A stretch of 39,927 nt of DNA from Paludibacter jiangxiensis (GTDB lineage Bacteria; Bacteroidota; Bacteroidia; Bacteroidales; Paludibacteraceae), in contig CAMBSB010000032.1 in the NCBI GenBank assembly GCA_945870155.1, positions 1-39,927 of the forward strand, read 5' to 3'. A program made the position numbers and the translations under genes. Below are positions 17,439-25,992 of the stretch, one piece after another (within the stretch, counting starts at the first letter, position 1; each line of letters starts with the position of its first letter). Below the pieces are notes generated by a model. The model searched no databases. It was not told where the DNA came from and was given only the letters and a program-made list of their open reading frames with translations.

Positions 17439-18479
17439 TTAATTGTTTATTTGTACGTCTTTCAGAGTGCCAATTAGATGTTGGATTAAATCACCTATTA
17501 TCTGTCTATCGTGTACTAATTTAGTACGTTGTTCTTTAATTGTTCTTTTTTCATCAACCGGACATATTTTGAGAAGATCATCACATTCGGCAATTTTACT
17601 TTTTAAACGTCTGTACACTTCATCGCACTCATATTTTATTATTGACATCCTTGATATTAGAGGAATCTTTGAAGAATTTTCTATCAAGTAATTTCTAAAA
17701 AAGTCCGAAAAAGCAATTACATCAGGGTCATCCTCATTGGCTGACACAAAGAAAAGACCTGTTGAAAATGATAGAGTGTTATAATATTCTGCAAAATACA
17801 CCTTTGATAATTCCTCGATAACTTTCTTATCACTTTCTTTTCTTATCATGTCCATTTTGTTAATAACAAACACTATGTTTTTGCCAAGGTAATTATAATA
17901 TCTTCCAATAAGATCTTCAATCTTTTGTAGTTCTAAAGCATCAATCACGAATACAATAAAATCACTTTTATCCATATGCCCAAAGGTGATTTTATCCATT
18001 TCAAGAGTATCATACAATCCCGGAGTATCAAATAATTCAACCCTATGCTTCAACAATTCATTAGGTATGCCAATTTCTACCTTAATTATGTCTTTAATAT
18101 TATCACCTTGTGTCGAATTATTCTTTACTGTGAACTGATTTATTTGTTCGTAACTAAAGACCGTTTCGTTCGACTGACCATTGATATCATGTATAACTTT
18201 ATATTTTGATAATTCAGAATGATAAATTCTTGTTACCACACCCGTTGCAGGGACTATTTTTGATATTACAACTTTCTCGTCCAATAAGGCATTGATAACT
18301 GCAGATTTACCCGCATTAAATCGACCACATAACGTTATTCTTACACAGTTACTTTCCCAAAGCTCAGACTTATTATTAATTATCTCAATAAGTTGCTCTT
18401 TAGATTCATTGTCATATAAACAATTGGTTGAATAATTTAACACCCGTAATATTTTTTCCTTTTCAAAACGGAATAACAT
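17439..18479 (-). CDS. Dynamin-like small GTPase, 346 aa
   Basis: G1 GRFNAGKS at 52-59, G2 in PATGVVTRI, G3 DTPGLYD, G4 NKMD: a complete GTP-binding site. Only about 80 residues follow the G domain, forming a helix pair (EVYRRLKSKIAECDDLL, then KLVHDRQIIGDLIQHLIG). It therefore lacks the long stalk of classical dynamins and resembles the shorter GTPases found next to them. No membrane segment. It follows the two-TM protein gene by 6 bp and precedes the 443-aa GTPase by 12 bp. A regulatory or nucleating subunit of a hetero-oligomer is one possibility (inference). Confidence 0.85.
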   Translation of the reverse strand: MLFRFEKEKILRVLNYSTNCLYDNESKEQLIEIINNKSELWESNCVRITLCGRFNAGKSAVINALLDEKVVISKIVPATGVVTRIYHSELSKYKVIHDINGQSNETVFSYEQINQFTVKNNSTQGDNIKDIIKVEIGIPNELLKHRVELFDTPGLYDTLEMDKITFGHMDKSDFIVFVIDALELQKIEDLIGRYYNYLGKNIVFVINKMDMIRKESDKKVIEELSKVYFAEYYNTLSFSTGLFFVSANEDDPDVIAFSDFFRNYLIENSSKIPLISRMSIIKYECDEVYRRLKSKIAECDDLLKICPVDEKRTIKEQRTKLVHDRQIIGDLIQHLIGTLKDVQINN

Positions 18480-18485
18480 TTGTTG

Positions 18486-19019
18486 CTACTTTGTATCAAT
18501 GTTATTTATAATAATATCTATCTGCTTCTTGTAGTTGAGAAGCTGCTTCTTATATTCATTTACATAATACTCCCGCTTCTTGTTGATCTTATCTGATTGG
18601 ATTGTTGACAAAATTGTCCACATAAGCATTGTTCCTATGATTGATATTCCGTATAATTTCCATCCTTGTATATTTATTAAATAGCCAAGAGATACGTAAA
18701 GTATTGCACCGAACATTACACAAATTGGTAACAATATCAACTTGGAAGGATAGACTTCCTTTATTTTAACTATTTTGATAATCATTACTTCTTGTAGAAG
18801 TCGGGCTTTAAGATTTTTGTTTTCAATGGTGTTAAACCATGTGTTTTCGTAAGAATTACCAAATCTCCATTTTTCAAAGCTTTTACTAATTACTTTATTG
18901 ACATCATCCATATTTGGAGTATTTCCTTCATTATATGCTTTGCGAATAGAAGAAACGGCAGAAGAAACAACAACCTCCCATTGTCTTTCAAATTCATTTT
19001 TGAATGTACTCATTTTCAT
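18486..19019 (-). CDS. Two-TM membrane protein in the dynamin operon, 177 aa
   Basis: Residues 1-95 are charged and helical (FKNEFERQWEVVVSSAVSSI). Two adjacent membrane helices follow (about 95-116 LILLPICVMFGAILYVSLGYL, and 122-142 LYGISIIGTMLMWTIL), then a Lys-rich coiled-coil tail (KINKKREYYVNEYKKQLLNY). Both ends are probably cytoplasmic, giving a hairpin anchor like that of membrane-docked dynamin partners. Family not recognised. Starts are possible at 19019 or at the ATG 6 bp later (MSTFK). A strong hairpin (19030-19088) lies directly upstream, inside the operon. Confidence 0.7.
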   Translation of the reverse strand: MKMSTFKNEFERQWEVVVSSAVSSIRKAYNEGNTPNMDDVNKVISKSFEKWRFGNSYENTWFNTIENKNLKARLLQEVMIIKIVKIKEVYPSKLILLPICVMFGAILYVSLGYLINIQGWKLYGISIIGTMLMWTILSTIQSDKINKKREYYVNEYKKQLLNYKKQIDIIINNIDTK

Positions 19020-19029
19020 TGTTTTATTG

Positions 19030-19088
19030 ATGCGACCACAGGCATAGTATTAATATGATTTATTATATACTATGCCATAAAGTCGCAT
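19030..19088 (-). promoter_or_regulatory. Large bipartite hairpin inside the dynamin operon
   Basis: ATGCGAC (19030-19036) pairs with GTCGCAT (19082-19088), and GGCATAGTAT (19041-19050) with ATACTATGCC (19067-19076). They are separated by a small internal loop and a 16-nt apical loop. It fills most of the longest spacer in the operon (84 bp), between the 706-aa GTPase stop and the two-TM protein start. No T-run follows, so it is not a typical terminator. An RNA-processing site, attenuator or small palindromic element is possible. Confidence 0.65.
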
Positions 19089-19103
19089 TAAGGTTTATTC
19101 TAT

Positions 19104-21224
19104 TTACATCACTTTTAGTTGTTCTAATGAAAGAGTTTTTCCGTCATATACAATTGAATATGATTTTTTAATAATTTCATATAGATGCTCTATGATGTAA
19201 TCGCATCGTTTCTTCTCTTGCTCGACATCAACACGTTTGCCAGCAATCTCAGATAGGAAATCCAACAATGACTTTTCTATAGATTTTAATTCATCAAATA
19301 ATGGCTTGCAATTTTTTGTTTTCAGTGCATCCATTTGAGACTCTAAAATATAATCATTTTCATTTCTTTTGTCATTGAGCATGGATATTAGCTCCTTTTG
19401 AAGAACCTCCTTTGCGTTATTAATAAAATTGAGTTTTGCCTTTTGCTTGTTTTTTAAAAACTGCCAAACTTCAATAGCGATTACAATTGGAATGCCAAAT
19501 CCTCCTGTTACATATATGATAGTCCCTTGCCATAGAGCATTAAAAACAGATTTTTTAAAGAACTCCATCCACTGAGATTTCCCTTGCGACATTCCCCTCG
19601 CAGCTTCGCTAAAATCGCCAAAATATAAAGAGATGATATTTTGAACAAAATTGGGATTGCTTACTTGAATAGCTGCATCAAGAGGATTGTCTACTTGACC
19701 TCGAATTTTATTTATTGCCTCAGTAATTTCTGAGATATTTTGGCCTGTTTCTTTCTCAAAGTTTTTAATATAATCTTTAATTCTATTTTGTTCTCTCGAA
19801 ATATATGAGTTAATCTTTATTGCAAAATGTTCGGCTACAGCATTTGAGAATGGTTTTAATAAATTGGCGGCCTTTTCAGCTCGTTCGTCTTTTGACTTAA
19901 ATATATTAATATTAGTTCCGATTAATTTCAGATATTGAACGATGTCAAAATTGGTCTCTTCACCAATTTGAATTGCATCATCCTCCCACGTTTGCAAAAC
20001 ATCATCAAAGCATCCATCAATAATGTTCTTCATATCTCGTTGAATCGTTACAGTGGCGATATCGTAATTTTTTTGCACAATAGATATTTTAGCTCGTTGT
20101 TTCTGCAATTCGCTTTCTATTTTATCTTGTTCCGGAAGTCTTCCATTAATGTAGTCTTCTCTAATTTTAATTTCATTATCAGCCACTATCTTTGCTTCTT
20201 TATAAACACTTGATAATTTCGAGAATGCTGATGAATACTCTGCTTTGCATTTCTCGTCTGTTGTTAGAAAGACCTCTAGCTCTTTTTCAAAACTATAAAA
20301 TTCATTAGATAATTTTTCACCTTTCAGTTTTGCATTTAAAGTGTTAAGTGCACTCAAATAAAAAACCCTGCGGCTATACAAATTCTCATCTATTACTCCA
20401 TCTTTGTCGTGAAAAATATCTCCCACAGATAACTTGATTGTTTCTTTAACATCATCTATCTCATGCTGTTGTACAAAATCCATTTTATTTACAAGAATAA
20501 ACACGTTATTATATCCCTTCTTGTAAAAGTTCTTCTCTAGATATTCTCTTTCATCAACATCGAATTGGCTAAGAGCAGATACAACATATATTATTGCCTT
20601 TGCTTCTTGAAATGAAGTTAGTGTAGTACGTGTGTCATTCGAGTTATTCTTTAATCCGGGACTGTCAATAATTTGTACTCCATTGTCCATTAAACTATTT
20701 TTAATATTAAGGATAGTATGATCTATTGAAGCAAATCTCTTTACACTTTTTGTCTCTTTATATTCTCTGTCATCAGCAAGTGTATAATAGAATTCTCTCT
20801 TAAAATCAACTATAGATATGTTCTTTTTTTCTTGTTGGGTTATATTCACTTCAGATATATTACCAGCTTCAGAACAAGATACAGTAGTATTCCTTTTATA
20901 TATGATGTCTGCGGTGTTCTCAGGCACTCCATTTCTAATATATGATAAAACCGCTGTACATGGCTTTATTGACTCAGGCAACAATTCTTGCCCTAAAATG
21001 GCATTGATCATTTTACTTTTCCCGGCACTAAAAACCCCCATTACTAGTATTTTAAAAATGCCTTCATTTAAGGATTTTGCCACATCATCACATATATTCT
21101 TTTCTTTAATCATATTTAATCCAAGGATTATACCATCTTTATTTTGAGTTTTTTCCCCAATTAAAGAAGATACTTCATTAAAAGCTATTTCTAAAGCTTT
21201 TGTTTTTTCTACATTGTAAGCCAT
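19104..21224 (-). CDS. Dynamin-family GTPase with membrane segment, 706 aa
   Basis: The largest GTPase of the cluster. G1 is GVFSAGKS at 63-70, G2 in PCTAVLSYI, G3 DSPGLKN, G4 NKMD. A long helical stalk follows (about 340-540), then a hydrophobic paddle-like segment (about 545-580, ALWQGTIIYVTGGFGIPIVI), then a helical return (KQKAKLNFINNAKEVLQKEL) and a C-terminal coiled coil. This order (G domain, stalk, membrane paddle, stalk) is that of bacterial dynamin-like proteins such as BDLP. It probably binds and reshapes the inner membrane. It is preceded 12 bp upstream by the P-loop-less paralogue. Confidence 0.9.
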   Translation of the reverse strand: MAYNVEKTKALEIAFNEVSSLIGEKTQNKDGIILGLNMIKEKNICDDVAKSLNEGIFKILVMGVFSAGKSKMINAILGQELLPESIKPCTAVLSYIRNGVPENTADIIYKRNTTVSCSEAGNISEVNITQQEKKNISIVDFKREFYYTLADDREYKETKSVKRFASIDHTILNIKNSLMDNGVQIIDSPGLKNNSNDTRTTLTSFQEAKAIIYVVSALSQFDVDEREYLEKNFYKKGYNNVFILVNKMDFVQQHEIDDVKETIKLSVGDIFHDKDGVIDENLYSRRVFYLSALNTLNAKLKGEKLSNEFYSFEKELEVFLTTDEKCKAEYSSAFSKLSSVYKEAKIVADNEIKIREDYINGRLPEQDKIESELQKQRAKISIVQKNYDIATVTIQRDMKNIIDGCFDDVLQTWEDDAIQIGEETNFDIVQYLKLIGTNINIFKSKDERAEKAANLLKPFSNAVAEHFAIKINSYISREQNRIKDYIKNFEKETGQNISEITEAINKIRGQVDNPLDAAIQVSNPNFVQNIISLYFGDFSEAARGMSQGKSQWMEFFKKSVFNALWQGTIIYVTGGFGIPIVIAIEVWQFLKNKQKAKLNFINNAKEVLQKELISMLNDKRNENDYILESQMDALKTKNCKPLFDELKSIEKSLLDFLSEIAGKRVDVEQEKKRCDYIIEHLYEIIKKSYSIVYDGKTLSLEQLKVM

Positions 21225-21236
21225 GATAAATTATTT

Positions 21237-22907
21237 TTATGATTTAAACGTTGGGATAATTTGTTCTTCTACTTCATTTAAATAAGACAATATTTCTGTC
21301 GAATTCTCTAGCTTATTTCTTTGGTTAATAAGCAAATCAAATAATTCTTTTAGTACATTATTATACATTATTTCTGTTTGCTCTTTCATCTTAGAGACTA
21401 TCATATCAAATTGTAAGGTCGCCTGTTTGGCAACCTGTTCTTTTAAATTATCAGACATTCTAGATACAGCCTGTTCAAGCTGGTCTTTCCTGTCTGAATG
21501 AATAGAATCTTTAAATAGTTTTTTGATTAATTGTGAACCGCCTAAAGTTAGTAGACCTGCTATTGGATTAAAAATAAATAAAACAACAGAACCAATATTC
21601 AAACACTTTGTTAGCTCTTCTACACCTGTCTTTTTTGACTTCTCAATTATAAATGATTTTGGGTCATATTTTTGAGATAAATATTCAGCAATTATTGATT
21701 GAGAATGTGAATCTAACTGTCCAACAATTTCAAGTAAATCGTTATTGATAATAGATTCAATTTGTGTAGCTTCTTCAAGAACTTTGTCTCTTAACCAAGG
21801 ATTTTGATTTTCCATGAATTTACTCCAAACAAAATCCATATACTTGTTTAAATATTTTGAATCTTCATCAATCTTTTCTGAGACATCAATGTCTCTGCAA
21901 ACTGATTTTATAAATTCTGCATTGAATTCATCTATTCTTCTAAAATACAAATTCAGCGCATATTCCTTGAAATATGACTCAATTTTTCTATTGATTTTGG
22001 TAAGACTAGATGTTACGATTTCATTATTATTAGTCAATAAATTAATGCTCTTATCAATATTCCCAATATTCCCCTTTAATGAATCCTTATAATCAGGCAA
22101 AATACTTAGTAATTCTGCTATTGAAAATGAAATAAGGTCTTCTTTTGTTTTTTTCCTTAATTGTAAAGTGTCTTTATCAATACCTTGAAGTCGATTAACA
22201 AAAGAGCTATTGTTATAGGTTGTAAGTAAATATTCAATTTTAGCTTTATCTTCAACAAAAATATGAACATAATCTTTGATTTCATTAAATTCTTTTTCAT
22301 CTAAAAATTCGATATTGCCAATAATAAAAGATAATCTATCATATGAAAAAACTTTTGATAGTAAATTATTGAAAAAATCTTTCTCTTTAGCATTAAATGC
22401 CTGCAGACCATCCAATAAATAAAATGCATAATCTGACCCTGTTAACTTTGAAACCCAGTCATAGTATGTTACATCTGAAAAATCCTTTACATACAAAAAA
22501 TTTAAAATGATATTATCGTATTTTAGGTTATTTTGATTTATGAATCCATTTGCTATTTGAGTTTGGCCAGTTGTGTTTTTATTTGACAGAGATTTTATAA
22601 AATTATTCTCAGTTACAAGTATAGTTTCATTATCAATTGTCAGCTTATATTGTGGTGAAACACTATTATAAATTTGAAGATCACAATTATTTAATCTGAA
22701 TGAGTCATTACATTCAAGACCAATTGTTTGTTTCAAAAAGTTTTTTGCAATATGACTATGTGTTGTTATAATTATAATTTCAATTTTTTCACCTAAGTTC
22801 CTTTGACCTTGTTCTATAACACCATTCAACTCGATTAAAGAATTAATATCTAATTTTGAATATATCTGGCTTAGTTGTTCTAACTTATGTTTCTCTTCTG
22901 ATTTCAT
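21237..22907 (-). CDS. Dynamin-like pseudo-GTPase with membrane segment, 556 aa
   Basis: It aligns by pattern with the 706-aa neighbour but without a nucleotide site. At the G1 position (about 41-64), where the neighbour has ILVMGVFSAGKSKMINAILG, it reads EIIIITTHSHIAKNFLKQTI. G3 is replaced by KDFSDVTYYD, and at the G4 strand (FIIGNIEFLDEKE) NKMD has become NIEF. The stalk-like helices and a hydrophobic paddle (about 455-480, IGSVVLFIFNPIAGLLTLGG) are kept, as is a C-terminal coiled coil. It is probably a non-catalytic partner of the active dynamins (inference). Spacing is 5 bp from the M48 gene upstream. Confidence 0.75.
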   Translation of the reverse strand: MKSEEKHKLEQLSQIYSKLDINSLIELNGVIEQGQRNLGEKIEIIIITTHSHIAKNFLKQTIGLECNDSFRLNNCDLQIYNSVSPQYKLTIDNETILVTENNFIKSLSNKNTTGQTQIANGFINQNNLKYDNIILNFLYVKDFSDVTYYDWVSKLTGSDYAFYLLDGLQAFNAKEKDFFNNLLSKVFSYDRLSFIIGNIEFLDEKEFNEIKDYVHIFVEDKAKIEYLLTTYNNSSFVNRLQGIDKDTLQLRKKTKEDLISFSIAELLSILPDYKDSLKGNIGNIDKSINLLTNNNEIVTSSLTKINRKIESYFKEYALNLYFRRIDEFNAEFIKSVCRDIDVSEKIDEDSKYLNKYMDFVWSKFMENQNPWLRDKVLEEATQIESIINNDLLEIVGQLDSHSQSIIAEYLSQKYDPKSFIIEKSKKTGVEELTKCLNIGSVVLFIFNPIAGLLTLGGSQLIKKLFKDSIHSDRKDQLEQAVSRMSDNLKEQVAKQATLQFDMIVSKMKEQTEIMYNNVLKELFDLLINQRNKLENSTEILSYLNEVEEQIIPTFKS

Positions 22908-22912
22908 ATCGC

Positions 22913-23836
22913 TTAGATTACTTTAATTAAATTGTTGACTAAATCATTTAATGCCTCGTCACTATAAAGATTTATATTGGATGGTATTGGCTTATTAGTG
23001 ACCCGATAGTATAGTTCCGATTTGGAAAAATACTCCAAGGATTTTAGTCTCTTAGGGATAAGCGGATGTGACATTAGGTATTCGTTAATTGCTCCTACTT
23101 TATGTTCTTCAAGTGAAGTCATACTTTTATCTATGTATGCATCGATATCAATAAGATGAGTGTCACTGAATCCTCCAACCAATCTCAGAAGTGCTCTCTG
23201 TGAAATATCAAGATTACCATCGCAACAAATAAATCCTGCTCTATCAGCTGAAATCTCAGAATAACGACTCCATCCATTAAGTGGGAGCATTACAGTGTTT
23301 GCCAAAATTGGTCCAATAACCGGCAAATAGGATCCAATTTGACCAATATACTGACCTATAGAATGATAAACAACATGTTCCAGTGCAATATGACCACATT
23401 CATGACCAATTATAAATTTTAATTGATCTTCTGGCAATAAGGCTTGTGCCAAATCGCTGATTACAATAAATGAAAATTCATTAGTGCCAGTTGCCATTGC
23501 ATTAATCCCAGACATTTCAGTTGAAATCACAGCTTGAGGTATTGTAATTCCCAAATTATCACAACAACTTTGTAAACTATTGTATATCTTCGGATAGTTA
23601 TATGGATTTACTGATAACCCCGTCGACAACATGATTCCTGATTGTTGTGAAACAAACACTTCTACTAGTTTATTTATGGCAGTTTTTACTGGCAGAGCCT
23701 CAAGTGCGCTAATTACTTTTCCATCTATTTTATGAGCAAAAGCTAATCGTTGAGAATATAAATTAACTTTCGTTTTTTCATCCTCAATAAACTCATTTAA
23801 GGATAGATAATTTTTATTTTGAAATTCAAATGACAT
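22913..23836 (-). CDS. M48-family metallopeptidase, copy 3 (307 aa)
   Basis: The zinc site HECGH is at 145-149, with the third ligand Glu in YSEISADRAGFICC about 50 residues later (E-x3-D motif). A moderately hydrophobic stretch lies between them (IGSYLPVIGPILANTVMLPL). Unlike HtpX there are no N-terminal membrane helices and no signal peptide, so it is probably a cytosolic or membrane-peripheral protease. The ADRAG-x-x-CC ending is shared by all three M48 proteins here. It lies 15 bp after the second M48 gene and 5 bp before the pseudo-GTPase. Confidence 0.88.
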   Translation of the reverse strand: MSFEFQNKNYLSLNEFIEDEKTKVNLYSQRLAFAHKIDGKVISALEALPVKTAINKLVEVFVSQQSGIMLSTGLSVNPYNYPKIYNSLQSCCDNLGITIPQAVISTEMSGINAMATGTNEFSFIVISDLAQALLPEDQLKFIIGHECGHIALEHVVYHSIGQYIGQIGSYLPVIGPILANTVMLPLNGWSRYSEISADRAGFICCDGNLDISQRALLRLVGGFSDTHLIDIDAYIDKSMTSLEEHKVGAINEYLMSHPLIPKRLKSLEYFSKSELYYRVTNKPIPSNINLYSDEALNDLVNNLIKVI

Positions 23837-23851
23837 AATATTATGCTTTAG

Positions 23852-24688
23852 TTAAATATTCCTTGAAATTATTTTATCGTAGTATTTCTCTTTCTCCCAA
23901 TTCAGCAGCTCAGCAGCTCTCATTACTGTCCACGGATGTGTTGAATCCATCACTGAAACAATTTTTATTAGTTTATTAAAACCATCATAATCTAATCTTT
24001 TAAATGTAGTAGCCTGCTCAATGAAAGTATCATGTACAATTTGATTATAATACTTAACGGGAGTACCAGCAATTTTCATCATGGCACCAATGGCTGCATT
24101 TAAATCCTGACAGCAAAGTAACCCCGCTCTGTCAGCAGTAAATTCTGACATCCTATACCAATACATTAAAGCAAACTGAATGGGTCTTGTTAATAATTTT
24201 CCAATACCAAGAGTAAAATCACCAATCAATTCAGCTATTTCATTGTATCCCTGCGCTAACATATGATAAAGCATATGTTTACTCTTAATATGACCTATTT
24301 CATGTCCTAACACAAAAAGCAGTTCGTTTTCACTACATAAATCAATAGCACCAGAGTTCAATACAATAAAAGGTTTTTCAGCACCGGTTGTAAACCCGTT
24401 AATATCATATCCCCATTGTAAATACAAATCAGGTATTTCGTTCAAATCAAGGATTGAACATGCCAATAACAACATTTTATAAATATCAGGAAAATTCCTT
24501 TTATCAACCCTAAGATTACTTCCCGTATACTGTATGGTGTAGTATCGTTCAATAGTATGTTTTACTATTAGCTTTGAAATCTTCTCTGATGCTGGATTAT
24601 TTTCTAATGTTTCAAGCGCTTTCCTGTCAAAAGGATGTTCGTAATCCTTATGATTTAATCCTCTCAGTATTTTACTACTCTCAATCAT
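23852..24688 (-). CDS. M48-family metallopeptidase, copy 2 (278 aa)
   Basis: HEIGH at 129-133 and YRMSEFTADRAGLLCC complete the zinc site. The segment before the HExxH (INGFTTGAEKPFIVLNSGAI) has the typical M48 pattern of a beta strand leading into the active-site helix. No signal peptide. The intervening region (LIGDFTLGIGKLLTRPIQFALMYW) could be an amphipathic or re-entrant hairpin. Its start codon overlaps the previous gene's stop (ATGA, 4-bp overlap), so the first two M48 genes are translationally coupled. Confidence 0.88.
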   Translation of the reverse strand: MIESSKILRGLNHKDYEHPFDRKALETLENNPASEKISKLIVKHTIERYYTIQYTGSNLRVDKRNFPDIYKMLLLACSILDLNEIPDLYLQWGYDINGFTTGAEKPFIVLNSGAIDLCSENELLFVLGHEIGHIKSKHMLYHMLAQGYNEIAELIGDFTLGIGKLLTRPIQFALMYWYRMSEFTADRAGLLCCQDLNAAIGAMMKIAGTPVKYYNQIVHDTFIEQATTFKRLDYDGFNKLIKIVSVMDSTHPWTVMRAAELLNWEKEKYYDKIISRNI

Positions 24689-25611
24689 ACATTTTCTTTA
24701 ACTAGAAGTTCAATTCTTTTATTTAAATCATTATCGATATTTAGTAGATGTATGTTTGTCCATATTTCTGTCTTTTTCAGACCCAAATTCATAAAATTCA
24801 TAAAAGTATCCAATGCCTCAACTCTTTTTGTAGTCATAGGATGTTTATTTCCTATTTCAAAATAATTTTGTTTTATATCATTTTTATGGTTATCAATATA
24901 TTTGCGACTATAATCATCCCAATTACTAATACTTTCAAAATCAAAACTAATATCCGCTCCAATTAACATCCTTTTTCCAGTTTCTAAATCTCTGCAACAT
25001 ATCAACCCGGCGCGGTCGGCTGTTATTTCTGAACACCTATGCCAATAATTGATAGGTACTTCAATCAAATCAGAAACCATACTACTTAATACAGGAGAGC
25101 TAATCTTTGAACTTTCCAATGTTCCATATATAGTATGTACACTCAGGTTGTTTTGTATAATATGTCCACACTCATGGCCTATCAGAAAAAGTAATTCCTG
25201 TTCGTTTAACCACACAGTTGCTCCCCTACTCAAAGCTATAAAGGAAAAATGATCTGAGCCCAATGTTAATGCATTGATTCCATGCAGTTCGTTAGTGATA
25301 ATTAAATTGGGTATTTCATTCAAATTTAATCTGTCGCTACAGGTTTTAAGAATGTGATATACAAAAGGGTGTGATTTAGATTTAATCTTTATTCCACCTG
25401 AATATAGTGCTTCAATTTTATCAGCATATTGTTTTTCAACTACTTTGTTTAAAACTGTCCGTAAATAGCTATTATTTAATAATTCAACAAATGACCCTTC
25501 CATAGGGTGTGAAAACGAACATTCATACTTTGGTAAAGTTTTCATTTCTCCGATTTTTGTAATTAAACCAGTGGCAGATTTATAAATTCCAGTATCAGAA
25601 AACTTTACCAT
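24685..25611 (-). CDS. M48-family metallopeptidase, copy 1 (308 aa)
   Basis: HECGH at 146-150 and HRCSEITADRAGLICC give a complete zinc site. The N-terminal 60 residues (CSFSHPMEGSFVELLNN) share a HP-[FM] segment with copy 2 (YEHPFDRKALETLENN), which may mark a common partner-binding region. A conserved GINALTLGSDHFSFIALS strand precedes the active-site helix. No signal peptide. It begins 6 bp after the stop of the 119-aa possible anti-sigma gene, placing three proteases directly behind the regulators. Confidence 0.88.
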   Translation of the reverse strand: MVKFSDTGIYKSATGLITKIGEMKTLPKYECSFSHPMEGSFVELLNNSYLRTVLNKVVEKQYADKIEALYSGGIKIKSKSHPFVYHILKTCSDRLNLNEIPNLIITNELHGINALTLGSDHFSFIALSRGATVWLNEQELLFLIGHECGHIIQNNLSVHTIYGTLESSKISSPVLSSMVSDLIEVPINYWHRCSEITADRAGLICCRDLETGKRMLIGADISFDFESISNWDDYSRKYIDNHKNDIKQNYFEIGNKHPMTTKRVEALDTFMNFMNLGLKKTEIWTNIHLLNIDNDLNKRIELLVKENV

Positions 25612-25617
25612 TTTGTT

Positions 25618-25977
25618 TTATTGTTTTTTTAATTCCTGTGATAAATTCTCAAGCCTTGCCCATATTGCCTCCGGATTCCTTTTCTTCAACTTTTCATGTT
25701 GTTTGTTTTCTTTCCCGGTAAGAGGTGCAAATGCAGCTGCTGAATAAATTATGTCATTTATTTTATATGTATTATTTCCTTCAGCAGAACTTAGATTAAA
25801 AGTCGGCTTTTGATCTTCATCATCCAGTAACATGGCATTAGTTTGTATTAGAATACTTTCAATTTCATCCGGGTTCTTCATTAAGTAGACCAAAACAAGT
25901 TTTCGTTCTTCAGCTGTCACCTTGTTTTCAATATACTTAGTTATCAATTCATCGGATATTTTCTGGTTATCGCTCAT
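25618..25977 (-). CDS. Small acidic protein, possible cytoplasmic anti-sigma factor, 119 aa
   Basis: No zinc-binding Cys/His cluster and no membrane helix are present. The N-terminal 40 residues (ISDELITKYIENKVTAEERK, then VLVYLMKNPDEI) follow the short helical pattern of Bacteroidota anti-sigma N-termini, such as those of FecR-type proteins, which bind the sigma factor. The remainder is polar with an Ala-rich patch (YSAAAFAPLTGKENKQ) and a charged C-terminal helix. The gene is 15 bp downstream of the sigma gene, which is the strongest argument for a regulatory role. Without a membrane segment it would respond to a cytoplasmic signal. The function remains a hypothesis. Confidence 0.5.
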   Translation of the reverse strand: MSDNQKISDELITKYIENKVTAEERKLVLVYLMKNPDEIESILIQTNAMLLDDEDQKPTFNLSSAEGNNTYKINDIIYSAAAFAPLTGKENKQHEKLKKRNPEAIWARLENLSQELKKQ

Positions 25978-25992
25978 GTTGTTTTATGGTTT

